A stretch of 64,000 nt of DNA from Channallabes apus (GCA_030522415.1 CM060127.1:9554707-9618706), one strand, 5' to 3'. Positions 24,038-34,917 are shown, counted from the stretch's first letter. A program made the numbers and translations. The notes: generated by a model from the sequence alone, not told the origin.

Positions 24038-24439
24038 GTATATATTTACTGTTTCATATCACTGTACATTTTCTCCAGGTCATATTAGCAGTGATTAAAA
24101 ACATTTACTTATTTAATTTTTAGTTTCAGGTTCCAGCAAATTCTCTGTAGGTTCCAACCTTAAGGGTTTTTGAGAAACAGTTTTGAGAAAACTAGTGGAA
24201 CAAATTAATGGAGAATATTCTGTGCTTGGATTTTCACAAGTCAGAAGGGTATTAAAAAACATAACTGACAAAAATATTATGTCAAAACCATTCTGATTAT
24301 GATCGTTCAGGCATAAATTTTATGAGATTTTGCAAAATGCTATAATTTCACCTCTTGCAGATTTGTCACAATAAATAAATCAATCTGCTGTTGTGTTTGT
24401 GGTCATTTAAGTATGCAATTAGTATTGACATGATAGCAT
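24038..24439. other. Intergenic DNA, no gene seen
   Basis: AT-rich sequence without recognisable features. Confidence 0.4.
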
Positions 24440-24877
24440 CATACACTTGCTGCAGGTTTGTTTGGAATCGGGCTCGTATTCTAAAACACTCGTAAACCAA
24501 ACGAAATTTTCCTATAGGCAATAATGGAAACTCAAATTATTCATTCTACAGCCCAAAAAAATAAATACATAAAAATAATTAACACAAAATATAAAGTAAA
24601 AATAAAACACTTAATAACCATAAAAAGTAACCTGCACTTTACCTTTAAAAAATCGTAAAAATAAATCCCGACAGATAAGTGTTTCCGTTAAAACCGTCTC
24701 TCCGTAAAATGTGCGTGCACACACATACACACACACACACATTAATGGAGAGACCGTTTTTAAAATCGTTAAAAAATTTGCAAGGAACATTGCTAGTCAC
24801 ACTTGCGTGAGCGCATACTGACGGAATCACTGCTGTAAAACAAAACAACGACAACAAAAAAACAAATGAACCAGCTC

Positions 24878-25236
24878 CTCATCTTTGAAAACAATCGCGA
24901 CAGAGAAGAGTTGCTTTGTGTCTATTTGGGAACCTGAGAGAAGGGTGGATGTAAACGCGAGCGAGTGTGTGTGTGTTGGTGTAAGTGAATGAGCGCGCGC
25001 ACACACACATACACACACTCGCTCGCGTTTACAGCCCCCCTTCTCTCAGGTTCCCAAACAAATACACACACTCTCTCCCTTACACAGACGCACACAAACA
25101 CACACTCAAAACCTCTCTGCAAGCACTAAGACCCAGCAGGGGAGACGATATGTCTCGGCTTTATAGCCCTAATCCTCTCAGGTTCCCAAACAAACACACA
25201 AACTCTGCTCTGTCGCGACTGTTTTCAAAGGTGAGT
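24878..25236. repeat. Nested inverted repeats
   Basis: One pair: ctttgaaaacaatcgcgaca near 24884 with its inverse tgtcgcgactgttttcaaag at 25211-25230. A second pair inside: tttgggaacctgagagaagg near 24925 running to gcgagcgagtgtg, with its inverse at about 25011-25065. A third copy of ctctcaggttcccaaacaaa lies near 25178. The DNA could form a large cruciform. Confidence 0.75.
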
Positions 25237-25619
25237 GTCAAGAGTGAACTAACCTCGGGGATCAGAAGATGTAGCTTTAGCGGTTAGCCCAATGTAGCGT
25301 GGATGGTAAACCCAAACGCGGATAGAAGCGAGTAGGCAGGATAACCACGCGACTTTAATCTAAGGACTCTCACAAAATCGGAGCAAGGGAAAAACACAAA
25401 TTTAACCCGCGTCCTATAAATACACACACAATAGCAGAAAGCAGATAAACCAAATGGTGAGTACTCACGGTTTGCTGAAACGACAACCGGAACCGACATA
25501 GGCCGAACTCAATGACTGAGCGGTAAGCCATCGTTTGTTTACCTCTTTTATACTTCCTGGTTTGGCGCCCGCCTTACTTCCGGGTCCTAGTGCCGGGCGC
25601 AGATTGAGTGTGCATGACA
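25236..25619 (-). repeat. 3' LTR of the deleted chromovirus
   Basis: 384 bp. On the minus strand it has a TATA box (gtataaaagagg, plus 25542-25553). Its start repeats at 26869-26914 with one mismatch over 46 bp. Confidence 0.85.
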
Positions 25620-26868
25620 GTACTCCCGGCTCCTGATGGTCCTGGGGTGGAAGATACCCGGTGACGGTAGTGTCGAATCAGCTCGGGGTCAGGAATGAAC
25701 CAGGCCGGGATCCAAGACCGCTCCTCGGGGCCGTAGCCCTCCCAGTCAACCAGGTACTGAGTACCTCTGCCCCGAGGGCGCAAGTCGAGGATTCGGTGTA
25801 CGGTGTAGGCGGGACCGCTGTCGATGATCCGGGGAGGAGGAGCTGGGGGGGTGGGTGGAATCATGGGTGAGGTGATGAAAGGCTTGAATTGGGACAGGTG
25901 GAATACTGGGTGGATCCGGAGTGCCGCAGGCAGCTGGAGCCGGTAGGTGACAGGGTTAATCCTGTGGGTGATGCGGTATGGTCCGATGAATCTGGGTGAA
26001 AGTTTTCTTGACTAGGTGTGAAGGTGGAGGTTTTTAGTGGACAGCCATACATTGTAGTGGTACAGTCGTCCCCGGAGGATGTCGACGGCGGTGTTGCTGG
26101 GTGTAGCGGGCATTGGCAAGTTGGATGGCCCGGTTGGTTGTAATCCATAGTCCATGTGGAGGTTGTGTGACAGTTCAGCCCAAATGAGGTAGCGCGCCCA
26201 GAAGCGCTGACGATCTGCTATGAAACATCTCAGATAGCGCTCCAGCTGTTGGTTGGTCCGCTCCGTCAAACCGTCTGTGGGTGGTATCCGGATGATAGAC
26301 TGCAGGTGGAGTCGATCAGGCGGCAGAAGGCCTTCCAGAACCGGGCTGTGAACTGGGGCCCTCTGTCCGAGACGATGTCCTTGGGGAACCCATGCAGACG
26401 GACTACGTGCTCTAAAATCAGTTCTGCTGTTTCTTTTGCTGACGGGAGTCCGGCGAGAGCCACCAGATGCATGGCTTTAGAGAACCGATCGACGATTGTG
26501 AGGATGGTGTCCTTTCCTTTAGAGGCCGGCAGGCCCGTGATGAAGTCGACGGAAGTAGCTGCAGTTCACCTGGGGCTGGTTGATTGGTGTTCTTGGCCCT
26601 GGCGCACACTGGGCATGTCTGAACGAACTCTTGGACGTCCCTCGTGATGGATGGCCACCAGAAGTCCCGCTGGAGGAATTGGAGGGTCTGTCGTGTGCCC
26701 GGATGTCCAGAAATTGGTGAAGACTGTCCCCACTGGAGGACTTCAGATCTCATCTACTCGGGCACAAAGAGTCGTCCAGGTGGCACACCTGCTGGTTCGG
26801 TCTCTGTAGCCTGTGCCTGGCGAACTCTCGTTTCCAGGTCTAATTGGAGTGGGGCGATGGGTCCGGGA
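25574..26868 (-). pseudogene. pol: Integrase and chromodomain remnant
   Basis: In element orientation the pieces run from high to low coordinates. The zinc finger region (HPGTRQTLQFL and CPVCARAK) is at about 26590-26700, and the catalytic core with [16 protein letters not shown] and SGYHPQT at about 26270-26390. Then come frame changes, and a chromodomain ([17 protein letters not shown]) in the intact frame 25574-25864. At least two frameshifts separate the core from the chromodomain, and the first catalytic Asp region is shifted. The final codons enter the 3' LTR, as in the intact chromovirus at 17.9 kb. Confidence 0.85.
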
Positions 26869-26965
26869 TTACTTCCGGGTCCTAGTGCCGGGCACAGATT
26901 GAGTGTGCATGACAGTGAGGAGCTGTTTTTTTTGTTTAGCGGTTTTAAAAACTATCTATCCTTTA

Positions 26966-26966
<1 letters not shown>

Positions 26967-27003
<37 letters not shown>
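26967..27003 (+). repeat. (GT)n microsatellite
   Basis: Continuous TG repeats followed by CA-rich sequence (to about 27040), part of the host repeat. Confidence 0.9.
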
Positions 27004-27005
<2 letters not shown>

Positions 27006-27266
27006 ACGCACATTGCACACACACACAGCGCGCGTGTGTGTATTCACCCACGATTACCTGCAATTCCGCAGTGCAAGAGAGAGAAAAAACGTTGGCTCAG
27101 TTGTGATGATGTACACATTTGTCACACATACACGCTTGTCAAAACAAGAAGCGCATGCATTATACATGATACTCTGTGCTCGTAAGCTTGTAAACTGTGT
27201 AGTAAACTAAGACAATGCTCGTTTTTCAAGTCAAAATTTATAAAAAAAATCTTTGCTCGTCTTGCA

Positions 27267-28143
27267 CAGTGGTGTCAAAAGTATTAAAATTCATTACTTG
27301 AGTAGAAGTATAGATACTAGGGTTTAAAAAGACTTCTTTAGAAGTTGAAGTATCAACTCAAGCTTTTTGCTCAAGTAAAAGTGTAAAAGTACTGGTTTCA
27401 AAACTACTTAAAGTATCAAAGTAAAAGTAACATGAGGGGGAAAAAAGCATTAAGGATAAAAGCTTAGGCTGTGCCACGGGCCTACAGTATATACTGCACT
27501 AACACCTCATAAAAAAAAAAAAAAGAAAAATGTGTTGTTTTTTTGTTGTATTTTTTAACAGCCATAGTGATTTGGGATACTGTATATGGCAATTGAAAAA
27601 GAATGCATTTTAGTACAATGCAAATACATTAAAGAACCATATATGTGTACTACTGAGCATTTACATGTTTTATGGAGAAGAAGATATGATAACTAGTTGT
27701 CTATAAGTATTTTAATGGTGCAAAAAGTCAAACTTCAGAGGAGTGTCATCAGTAACCTTTATTGGAATATAAATGTACATCCAAGCTTAGCTGCAGGAAT
27801 CTGTGAGGGCAACATACAAGAAAATTAGTGTCCAGGGCAGGCTTAGTAACAGTTACCCTTGTATGGTTGTCTACAATAAACATTAGTGCTGTCAGAATGA
27901 AGGATTCATCCAATTGATTAATCCCAAAAAATGTATACTGTATATATCATTCCTGTTACCTTCCTGGTGCTTGGTTGTGACATTGAGTATCTATCACGAA
28001 CATCGTTCGTCTACTTATCACAACGTTATACCCCTATCTCACCTATGCGGTTTGACATTCTGCAAGGTCTGCAAGCTTCCTACCCAAAATTTCTACTTAA
28101 GTAAGGTAACGAAGTATTTGTACTTCGTTATTTGACACCTCTG
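27267..28143. mobile_element. hAT-type non-autonomous element
   Basis: Ends cagtggtgtcaaaagta and, inverted, cagaggtgtcaaataac. The left flank gtcttgca (27259-27266) recurs as gtctgca (28144-28150), an 8-bp hAT duplication with one base lost. The interior near the left end is built of aagta-type words like the element at 21.2 kb, but the end sequence differs, so it is a separate family. No transposase. Confidence 0.8.
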
Positions 28144-28287
28144 GTCTGCAGAACACTCGTAAACCACGTTACTCGTAATCCGAGGTTCCACTGTATATTG
28201 GATTGATGAGGTTTTTTAATTTATTTGACTACTAATATGACTAAAATATATGAACTTTGTGTTGAGGCAGGGCATTTGTAATTCATT

Positions 28288-28644
28288 CATTCATTTTCTA
28301 TACCGCTTAATCCTGTGTTCAGGGTCGCGGGGGACCTGGAGCCTATCCCAGGAGACTTCGGGCACTAGGCGGGGTACACCCTGGACAGGGTGCCAATCCA
28401 TCGCAGGGCACACACACATTCACACTCACACACTACGGGCAATTTTAGGAACGCCAATTAGCCTAACCTGCATATCTTTGGACTGTGGGAGGAAACCGGA
28501 GTACCCGGAGGAAACCCACCAAGCACGGGGAGAACATGCAAACTCCATGCACACAGAGACGGGAATCGAGCCTGGCCGGGGAATCGAACCCAGACCCTGG
28601 AGGTGCAAGACGACAGTGCTAACCACTACACCACCGTGCCGCCC
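28288..28644 (-). repeat. Full-length SINE, minus strand
   Basis: The complement of the 8725-9096 SINE. The head (complement of ggcggcacggtggtgtagtg) is at 28620-28644 and the (ATTC)n tail at 28280-28295. The target duplication atttgtaattcatt flanks it (about 28274-28287 and 28645-28658). Confidence 0.9.
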
Positions 28645-28658
28645 ATTTGTAATTCATT

Positions 28659-29289
28659 TTATGAAAATGTAGCACCCTAATAAATATGAACTATTCATGG
28701 CCTTTCGTATGTCTTTTACTCTAAAACTTTTTTTAAAGCATAGTGGATGTTTTTAGCATCTTAGCATTCAACTCTCACAACATAATGGATGTGTAGTGGT
28801 GAAAGGTTAATATTCACTCAGCAGAAAATGGCTAAACAGTGTATTAATGAGACCATTACCAACAATGATGGATTTCGAAATTAGTCTCCTTTAGAGAAAA
28901 GTTAATTTATGTGGTATTGATTGGTGGGATGGGGCATTCTTTAGACATCTATAAGCCTCTATGGCTTTACCAAGACCATATAGTGTAATCTAAGGCATTT
29001 TGAGCCAACGAAACAGTGGCGTCAGGGTGTGGTTTAGTGAGAGCCTGCAGACGGAGGGTGTTGTTTGTATTTGAAGGCGAAAGTTTATCTATAGAAACTC
29101 AGTTTCACACAATTCCTGACATTTAATCCTGGTAAACATTCCCTGTTAGGATCACTAATTTATTTTATGATTATGAAATGTCAGAATAATATCAGAGAGA
29201 AAGATTTTTTTCAGCATTTATTTCTTTTTGCAATGTGTCAGAAATCAAGACACTTAGTTAGAATGTGTTAATATGCCTTTAAATGGTTT
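28659..29289. other. Intergenic DNA, no gene seen
   Basis: No recognisable coding or repeat feature. Confidence 0.4.
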
Positions 29290-29905
29290 GGAAGTATGAT
29301 TGTGGTGATTGTCCATTTGGAAGAACCATTTGTGATCATGCTTTATCTTCCTGGCTGTTCAATTTTGAGATGTTGTTTCAATACATCCACATAATTTTAC
29401 TTCTTCATGATGCAATCTATTTTGCATCAGTTCCTTCTGGAGCAAAGCACCAGCAAAACATGATGCTGCCACCCCCGTGCTTCATGGTTGGGATGGTGTT
29501 CTTCAGCATGCAACCCTCCCCATTTTTCCTCCAGACAACTATGGTCATTATGACCAAACAGTTCATTTATTGTTTCCTTAGTAACATCTTGGTATGCATG
29601 TGCAGCTACATACCATAGTTTGTTGCTTCTTCCTTGTTAAGCAGACGTTCAGGTTAGGTCGATATCAGCTCTCATTTCACTGTGGATATAGATACGTTTT
29701 GTACCTACAGTAATTTTTTCTAGTGTTTTTACAAGGTCCTTTACTGTTGTTCTGGGATTGATTTGTACTTTTTTTACCATTTGGACATTGTTTCCAAGAA
29801 TGAACCAGACTTGTGGACGGCCAAGGTTTTTTTTTTTTCGGGCCTTAAAATGCATCCACAGGTACACTTCTATTACACTCAATGATGTCAGTTAGCCTTT
29901 CATAA
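29290..29905 (-). pseudogene. Decayed Tc1-like (Sleeping Beauty-type) copy
   Basis: Minus-strand transposase remnants. A frame at 29649-29882 reads NPRTTVKDLVKTLE, part of the paired DNA-binding domain, and the region near 29452-29530 (gatgctgccacccccgtgct) matches the catalytic-domain DNA of the same family in reverse. Several stops and deletions. Terminal repeats were not found. Confidence 0.65.
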
Positions 29906-30730
29906 CTTAGAAAGCCATTAAATAATTTTCTGATTTCACTGTTGCCCAACAGTGGCAACTTGGTGGTTGTGGGTGTGGGACCTTCTGATCCATAGTCCAG
30001 TGCTTTAACCACCGAGCTACTGAACTGACTACTACTTCCTTTCTTCCTAGGCTATAAGTTGTGGTTGTGTTCATGGTTCTATGTACGATAGAAGGATGTA
30101 AGATTGCATCCTGATACCATTATGTACATCCTGAGTGTATTCTCACATCCCACAATGTTCCCAAGACAGGTTTTCTGATCAACCACGCCATTGAACAGAA
30201 TAAAGTGCTTACTGAAGATGAATGAAAGGGGAAGAATGAATGATTTCTAATATTTTATTATGTTTTTATAAATTACTTCATTTGATTCATTCTCTTCATT
30301 TCAGAACTTGCTATGGTATATACTGAAACAAGGATATACCTGTAGGTATATAATATAGACATGGCCCCGAACAGTATTCCACAAGATGCACTATTGACAG
30401 GACATTGATCCTCACACTTTACTGGAAAGTGTTTTTTGGCTTCCAAAACTTGGAACTTGGAACCATTTCTAATAGGGTTCAAAAGATCTTTAATAATTAC
30501 CTTTAAATGGAATGCCAGATTTGCTAGGAAGATTTGTCCATCATTTAAACACAGTGCAATACTCTGTCACCAATAACCATGATCAGTCTTGATCACAAGT
30601 CTCAAATTCAAGGCCAGTGGGTCACATGAACAATCTATAATACTCATTTAACATCTGTTTTTTAAAATGTATCTATTTAAATCCTATGATCATGTCATTG
30701 GTCTACTGTGTTTAAGATTCATTAAGACAT
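29906..30730. other. Intergenic DNA with an old SINE end
   Basis: At about 29940-30030 the words caacagtggcaacttggtgg and ccagtgctttaaccaccgag resemble the head of another tRNA-derived SINE on the minus strand. The rest shows nothing recognisable. Confidence 0.45.
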
Positions 30731-30749
30731 GCATCCATCCCTCTATCCC

Positions 30750-30783
<34 letters not shown>

Positions 30784-30808
30784 CATCCATCCATCCATCC
30801 ATCCATCC

Positions 30809-30871
<63 letters not shown>

Positions 30872-30889
30872 CATCTATCTATCTATCTT
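30731..30889 (+). repeat. CTAT/CATC tetranucleotide microsatellite
   Basis: About 155 bp of CTAT repeats with an internal block of CATC repeats (about 30780-30810). The open frames through it (Ile-Tyr-Leu-Ser repeats) are not genes. Confidence 0.95.
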
Positions 30890-30956
30890 GAATTCACACT
30901 CCATCACTTTTCCCTGACATCCCCACAGCTACAGTATATTAGTCTACTTGACTATA

Positions 30957-32402
30957 CAGTATGGCTGGAAATTTTTCAGGCCCTTTCAAGTTTTTCTCAT
31001 TTGTCACTCATCATAAAATGGATCCAAACCCATCTTTTAACTCATGACTCTACAGTACACACAATACTCTACAATGACAAAGAAAAAAACTGCTCCCAGT
31101 CACAGAAAAAAAACATCCCACACAGTATGATACTGCCATCACCATGTTTGACTGTAGGGATGGTTTTAATAAGTTAATACACAGTGCCTGTTGTACTGAT
31201 TCCAAATAGTTCAATCTAACTAGGATTTTGATTCTCGTGGTATGAGAGCACTTCAGGTGCTTTTTTTGGAAAACTCTCAACTGGAACGTCTTCTGCTTGT
31301 TCACTCCAATATACAGGCCAGATTGGTAGGCCTGATTTTTGTTTAGACAAGTGATGCTCACATGTCCAAACAAGGGAACTCAGGATCTCATTTATAGTGA
31401 CCCTTCGGCTCTTGGGTTCTTGGTTGCCTATTTATTGACTTGATTTGCTGGTTGATCAAATATGGAAGGACTGTTTTATTGTGTATCTATTGTGATATCT
31501 TATATAGACATGTGTGTCGGGGAGAAAGGGCCTGAGTCAGGGAGGTGACCAAAAACCCAATGGTCACTCTGAAAGAGCTCCAATGTGTCTCTGTGGAGAG
31601 AAGAGAACCTTCCAGAAGAACGACCATCTCTGCAGCACTCCACCAATCAGTCCTGTATGGTACTGTACATATGGTACTGGCCAGACAGAAGCAAAAGTAA
31701 AAGACACATGACAGCCGTCTAGAGATTGCCAAAAAGCACCTGAAGAAATCTTAGACCATGAGGAAGGAAAATTTATTTGTTGAAGCACCAATTGCACCCT
31801 CAAGTCTTTTTGAAAATGATCCTACAAGATGGCTGTTCTTCTGGAAGGTTCTCCTCTCTTCACAGAGAAATGCTGGAGCACTTTCAGACTAACCATCACG
31901 TTCCTGGTCACCTCCCTGACTAAGGCCCTTCTCCCTCAATCACTCACTTTGGCCGGGCAGCCCACTCTAGGAAGTGTCCTGGTGGCTCCTAACTTCTATT
32001 TACGAATGACGGAGGCCACTGTGCTCATCTGGACCTTTCAATGCTGCAGACATTTTTCTGTACCCTCCTTCAGATCTGTGCCTTTATATAATTGAGGGGG
32101 TCTACAGATAATTTCTTGGACTTTATGGCTTGGTTTGTGCTCTGACATGCACTATTAACTGTGAAACATTATATACAGTAGACATGTGTGTGCCTTTCAA
32201 AATGATGTCCAATTTGATTAAAATTCTGATTTTTAATTTATAATAAATTAGCAATTTTTTTCAGCCAAACACCTGTCACATTCACATGATGGGGTATTGT
32301 TTGTAGAATTTCGAGGAAAATAATAAATTTCATCTATTTTGGAATAACATAACAAAATGTGGAAAAAGTGAAGTGCTGTGCATACTTCCCAGATGCTCTG
32401 TA
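30957..32402 (-). mobile_element. Decayed Tc1-like element(s) with an inverted middle
   Basis: The right end (gtggaaaaagtgaagtgctg, then catacttcccagatgctctg) and the left part (atactgccatcaccatgttt at about 31130) are in minus orientation of one Tc1 family. Transposase-derived DNA at 31829-31935 (ttctggaaggttctcctctc) is in that same orientation. The stretch 31510-31770 carries the same region in plus orientation. So either a second copy inserted in reverse or an internal inversion occurred. No intact frame remains. Confidence 0.65.
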
Positions 32403-32844
32403 TCTAAACACTTATGTAAATGGGATATTTCAGTCTTTATTTTGTTTTTAAATTAAATTAACAAAACTCCTGTTATTATGGAGTTGAATGTGCATAGAAT
32501 AATGAGGGGAAATATGGATTTGAACCCATTTTAAGAAAAGTAAATATGATATATTTATTACATCTTTTACATATCTATATAAGATTTAATAAATATATAA
32601 TATTTACTAAAATATATATTTATTAAAATATATATATTGTAGTACATACAGATTAACATTGTTACAGTACTGTAGCTCTTTTCTTTCCTTTAGAATAATC
32701 TTGTTCTACCTTTGGATTACTGATAATCAATAAAATGCCTAATAAAATGTGAAAAAAAAATTATTAGGTATAGTTTATGGCCCTTGAAAGGCTCCCTAAA
32801 ATGATGATGTGGTCCGGGCACACTGCTGTTCTAGATTTTCCACT
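32403..32844. other. Intergenic DNA, no gene seen
   Basis: Very AT-rich with ATATTTATTAAAATAT-like stretches; nothing coding. Confidence 0.4.
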
Positions 32845-33347
32845 CATTCACTTTCAGTAAGTGCTTTATCCTGGCCAGGGTCACACAGGATCTACAGCTT
32901 ATCCCCTGAACACTGGACTCGATTACTAATGAATCCATGAGGTTTTGGTTGCCAGTGTGCAGACATTTGAACAACACTATGGAAAATATCCCAATATCTT
33001 TGGGCAAGCAAATTATATTCCCACTGGGCATGCAGAATAGACTAGGATTCAGTTTGTCTGTAGATGACGTTCTAGACTCCTTAGAAAGTCTTTGGGTCAT
33101 CTTCAGGAATATAACCAATTACTCACTGAAGATTTCCTTAAGATGACTTAAGTAAAAAGACATCTAAGCTTTAAACATTTTTAGGGTTTTGTTGGTTCCT
33201 GGTGATGTTCCCAGTAGGTCTTTTGTTGACATCCTGCAGGCTTACTGTACCTGTGTAAGGGCATAAATAATTCACATGCAACAATGGAGAGATTTGAACC
33301 CTCAACCTTGAAGGTGCGAGATGTCAGGTCTAACCACTGAGCCACTA
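32845..33347 (-). repeat. Old SINE-like remnant
   Basis: Words such as tttatcctggccagggtcac near 32867 and ggtctaaccactgagccact near 33328 are worn complements of a SINE tail and head. The interval is longer than one SINE, so other sequence is inserted. Confidence 0.4.
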
Positions 33348-33363
33348 TGCCTTTCTAATTATT

Positions 33364-33608
33364 CATTCATTCATTTTCTATACCGCTTAATCCTGTGTTC
33401 AGGGTCGCGGGGGACCTGGAGCCTATCCCAGGAGACTTCGGGCACTAGGCGGGGTACACCCTGGACAGGGTGCCAATCCATCGCAGGGCACACACACATA
33501 CACACACTCACACACCCAATCACACACTACGGGCAATTTAGGAACGCCAATTAACCTAACCTGCATATCTTTGGACTGTGGGAGGAAACCGGAGGACCCG
33601 GAGGAAAC
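33364..33608 (-). repeat. SINE, 3' part, split by the retrovirus
   Basis: Minus-strand SINE interrupted at ggaggaaac. The remainder resumes at 50031. The SINE's own duplication ctttctaattatt is at 33351-33363 and 50163-50175, now 16.8 kb apart. Confidence 0.93.
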
Positions 33609-33742
33609 TGTGGTGGATTTTTTATTCTCCCCACACCGAAGTTGCCCTAATTTAAAACATTAAACAAATACTGTAACTGTAATAAAAGAAATCAAAGAAA
33701 GACTCTGGATTCCGTGTAGATCTAGATGAAGTAAGGATAAGT

Positions 33743-33853
33743 TTTATTGCAACAATAAAACAAAGTGAGCCAGTCCTGACAATGCCTAAGATGTGAATCA
33801 GAGCATCACCAAGAACAGACTGATCTACTGTGACATCGGTGCCTTCTTTTATA
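33743..33853 (-). promoter_or_regulatory. Sense TATA box and poly(A) signal in the 3' LTR
   Basis: On the minus strand TATAAAA lies at 33853-33847, preceded by a CCCGCCCC GC box at about 33875. AATAAA lies at 33748-33743. The implied RNA start is near 33820 and cleavage near 33725. The 5' LTR equivalents, which would drive the provirus, are at 48618-48612 and 48513-48508. Confidence 0.75.
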
Positions 33854-34100
33854 CAGTTTTACTTGGGGCGGGACGCTCATCTGGCCCCCTCATTTGCTCA
33901 TTATTTTTTTCTAGTTCCTTATCAAATTTTTCAACCAATAAAATTACATTTTCATTATACGTCATATACCTCGTTATCTGACTCCATCTTTTACCAAATT
34001 TTGCTTCCAATATAACTTATTTTCCTTTCAAATTAGTTTCCATTATCTTTTCACTTTTGTTGTTCAACTTAAAAAATATTGGGGTGGCGCTTATGTCTGC

Positions 34101-34107
34101 TATAAAT
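34101..34107 (+). promoter_or_regulatory. Antisense TATA box in U3
   Basis: tataaat on the plus strand, about 50 bp before the ATG of the antisense gene, suits a start near 34131. It points away from the sense TATA about 250 bp off, a divergent arrangement. The duplicate is at 48866-48872. Confidence 0.55.
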
Positions 34108-34151
34108 TCTTGGTGCTTCCGCTTTACTCTACAGTTTTCAAGAGACAGGCC

Positions 34152-34692
34152 ATGGGTAAGCATCTTCTACATGTTATTTTAATTATTTGTCTAAGTTTGT
34201 GATTTTCATTGTATTTACCTATTTTTATCCTCTATTTTTATTCTTATAGCTAATCGCGTCTGCACGAATGATCACCACGTCGCTTTGGACGACTCGGACA
34301 GCCAGAGCAGTCCGGCTCACAGTCCTACTGACTATACTCCTACTGAACCTGTCATGGACCGGGCCTCGGTGAGTTTTACTGAGGATGAGCCTGAGCCATC
34401 TGCTTCGTTACTGCAGTTCCTAGAGGAGACAGGGCTCACTTTTTCCAAGGATGTTGATCCCAAACCGGGTCCTTCTAAGAGGCCACGTGCGGATAGTCCT
34501 TATCCATTTTCTTTTAGGCCTGTACGACCTGAATCTACAACGCCAGCTCCACTGGTCTTAAGACCTGTTTGTCACGTAAGTGTTGGCACCCAGACCGATG
34601 TTAAAGTGTCTGTTGGTACCCAAACAGATTTTCCTTCTGCACTTGTGCCAAATCCAAATCGCGGCATTTCTGTTTCTATTTCCTTTCACTGA
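34152..34692 (+). CDS. Antisense spliced LTR gene, copy in the 3' LTR
   Basis: Product unknown. The ATG at 34152-34154 has a strong initiation context (gccATGG) and is followed after one base by a consensus donor (GTAAGC). A 94-nt intron (34156-34249) ends in a pyrimidine-rich acceptor (ttattcttatag). Exon 2 (34250-34692) is open in the phase set by exon 1, giving about 148 residues. The protein is acidic and Ser/Pro-rich, has a helical-looking LLQFLEETGL, a basic patch KRPRAD and two SVGTQTD repeats 10 residues apart. TQT motifs are the classic anchor for dynein light chain LC8. It lies antisense to the provirus. An ATTAAA (34879-34884) with a GT-rich stretch follows. Expression is inferred, not shown. 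Confidence 0.6.
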
Positions 34693-34878
34693 TTTTTAAA
34701 TTAGTGTTGTCTTTCCTCACAGGAGGTTTTGCTAATTGACTTCTTATGCATTTTATTTTGCTTCTGATGCTTACCCAGGCCCTGTGTGTTTTTATACTTT
34801 TTTTATGTTGGGCTTAATACTTTGTATTGTATAATATTCACTATGTAGATACACATACTATATTGTGTCTATTACTTT

Positions 34879-34917
34879 ATTAAACATATTATTCAGATCA
34901 CTGTGTGTGTGTGTTTT
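34879..34917 (+). terminator. Antisense poly(A) signal in the 3' LTR
   Basis: ATTAAA at 34879-34884, then a GTGTGTGTGTGTTTTT tract at 34902-34917, the usual hexamer plus GU-rich arrangement, about 190 bp past the antisense stop. The duplicate is at 49644-49682. Confidence 0.55.

Larger units (their letters stand above)
25236..26914 (-). mobile_element. Deleted chromovirus with intact target duplication
   Basis: Minus-strand gypsy element flanked by the 5-bp duplication gtgag (25231-25235 and 26915-26919). The 3' LTR is 25236-25619 (384 bp, starts TGTCATGCAC and ends CTCTTGACA in element orientation). At the 5' side only the first 46 bp of the LTR remain (26869-26914), fused directly to the end of pol. 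The rest of the LTR, PBS, gag, protease, RT and RNase H are gone. It is a different family from 12977-18389, judged by LTR length and sequence. Confidence 0.88.
24440..28193. mobile_element. Tigger-like host repeat carrying two later insertions
   Basis: The right end, read on the minus strand from 28193, is cagtggaacctcggattacg and is followed on the plus strand by TA. Sequence of the same style (cactcgtaaacc, ataatggaaactcaaattatt) occurs at 24490-24545, suggesting the left part begins near 24440-24480, but its terminus is worn. The interior is rich in CA/GT tracts and inverted repeats. A deleted chromovirus (25236-26914) and a hAT-type element (27267-28143) are inserted. No transposase was found. 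Confidence 0.5.

Noticed and set aside
28250..28672. 140-residue frame also seen at 8677, 33321 and 52873
   Set aside because: It is the translation of the SINE, not a gene; the same peptide recurs wherever the SINE occurs.
30667..30917. Ile-Tyr-Leu-Ser repeat protein
   Set aside because: Translation of a CTAT/CATC microsatellite.
33793..34015. Two 60-residue plus-strand frames near the LTR edge, repeated at 48558-48780
   Set aside because: They are duplicated only because the LTR is duplicated; they overlap the sense R/U3 promoter and show no protein-like composition.
34285..34692. Antisense LTR ORF starting at 34285
   Set aside because: That codon is TTG; the frame continues upstream to a splice acceptor, and a spliced start at 34152 explains it better.
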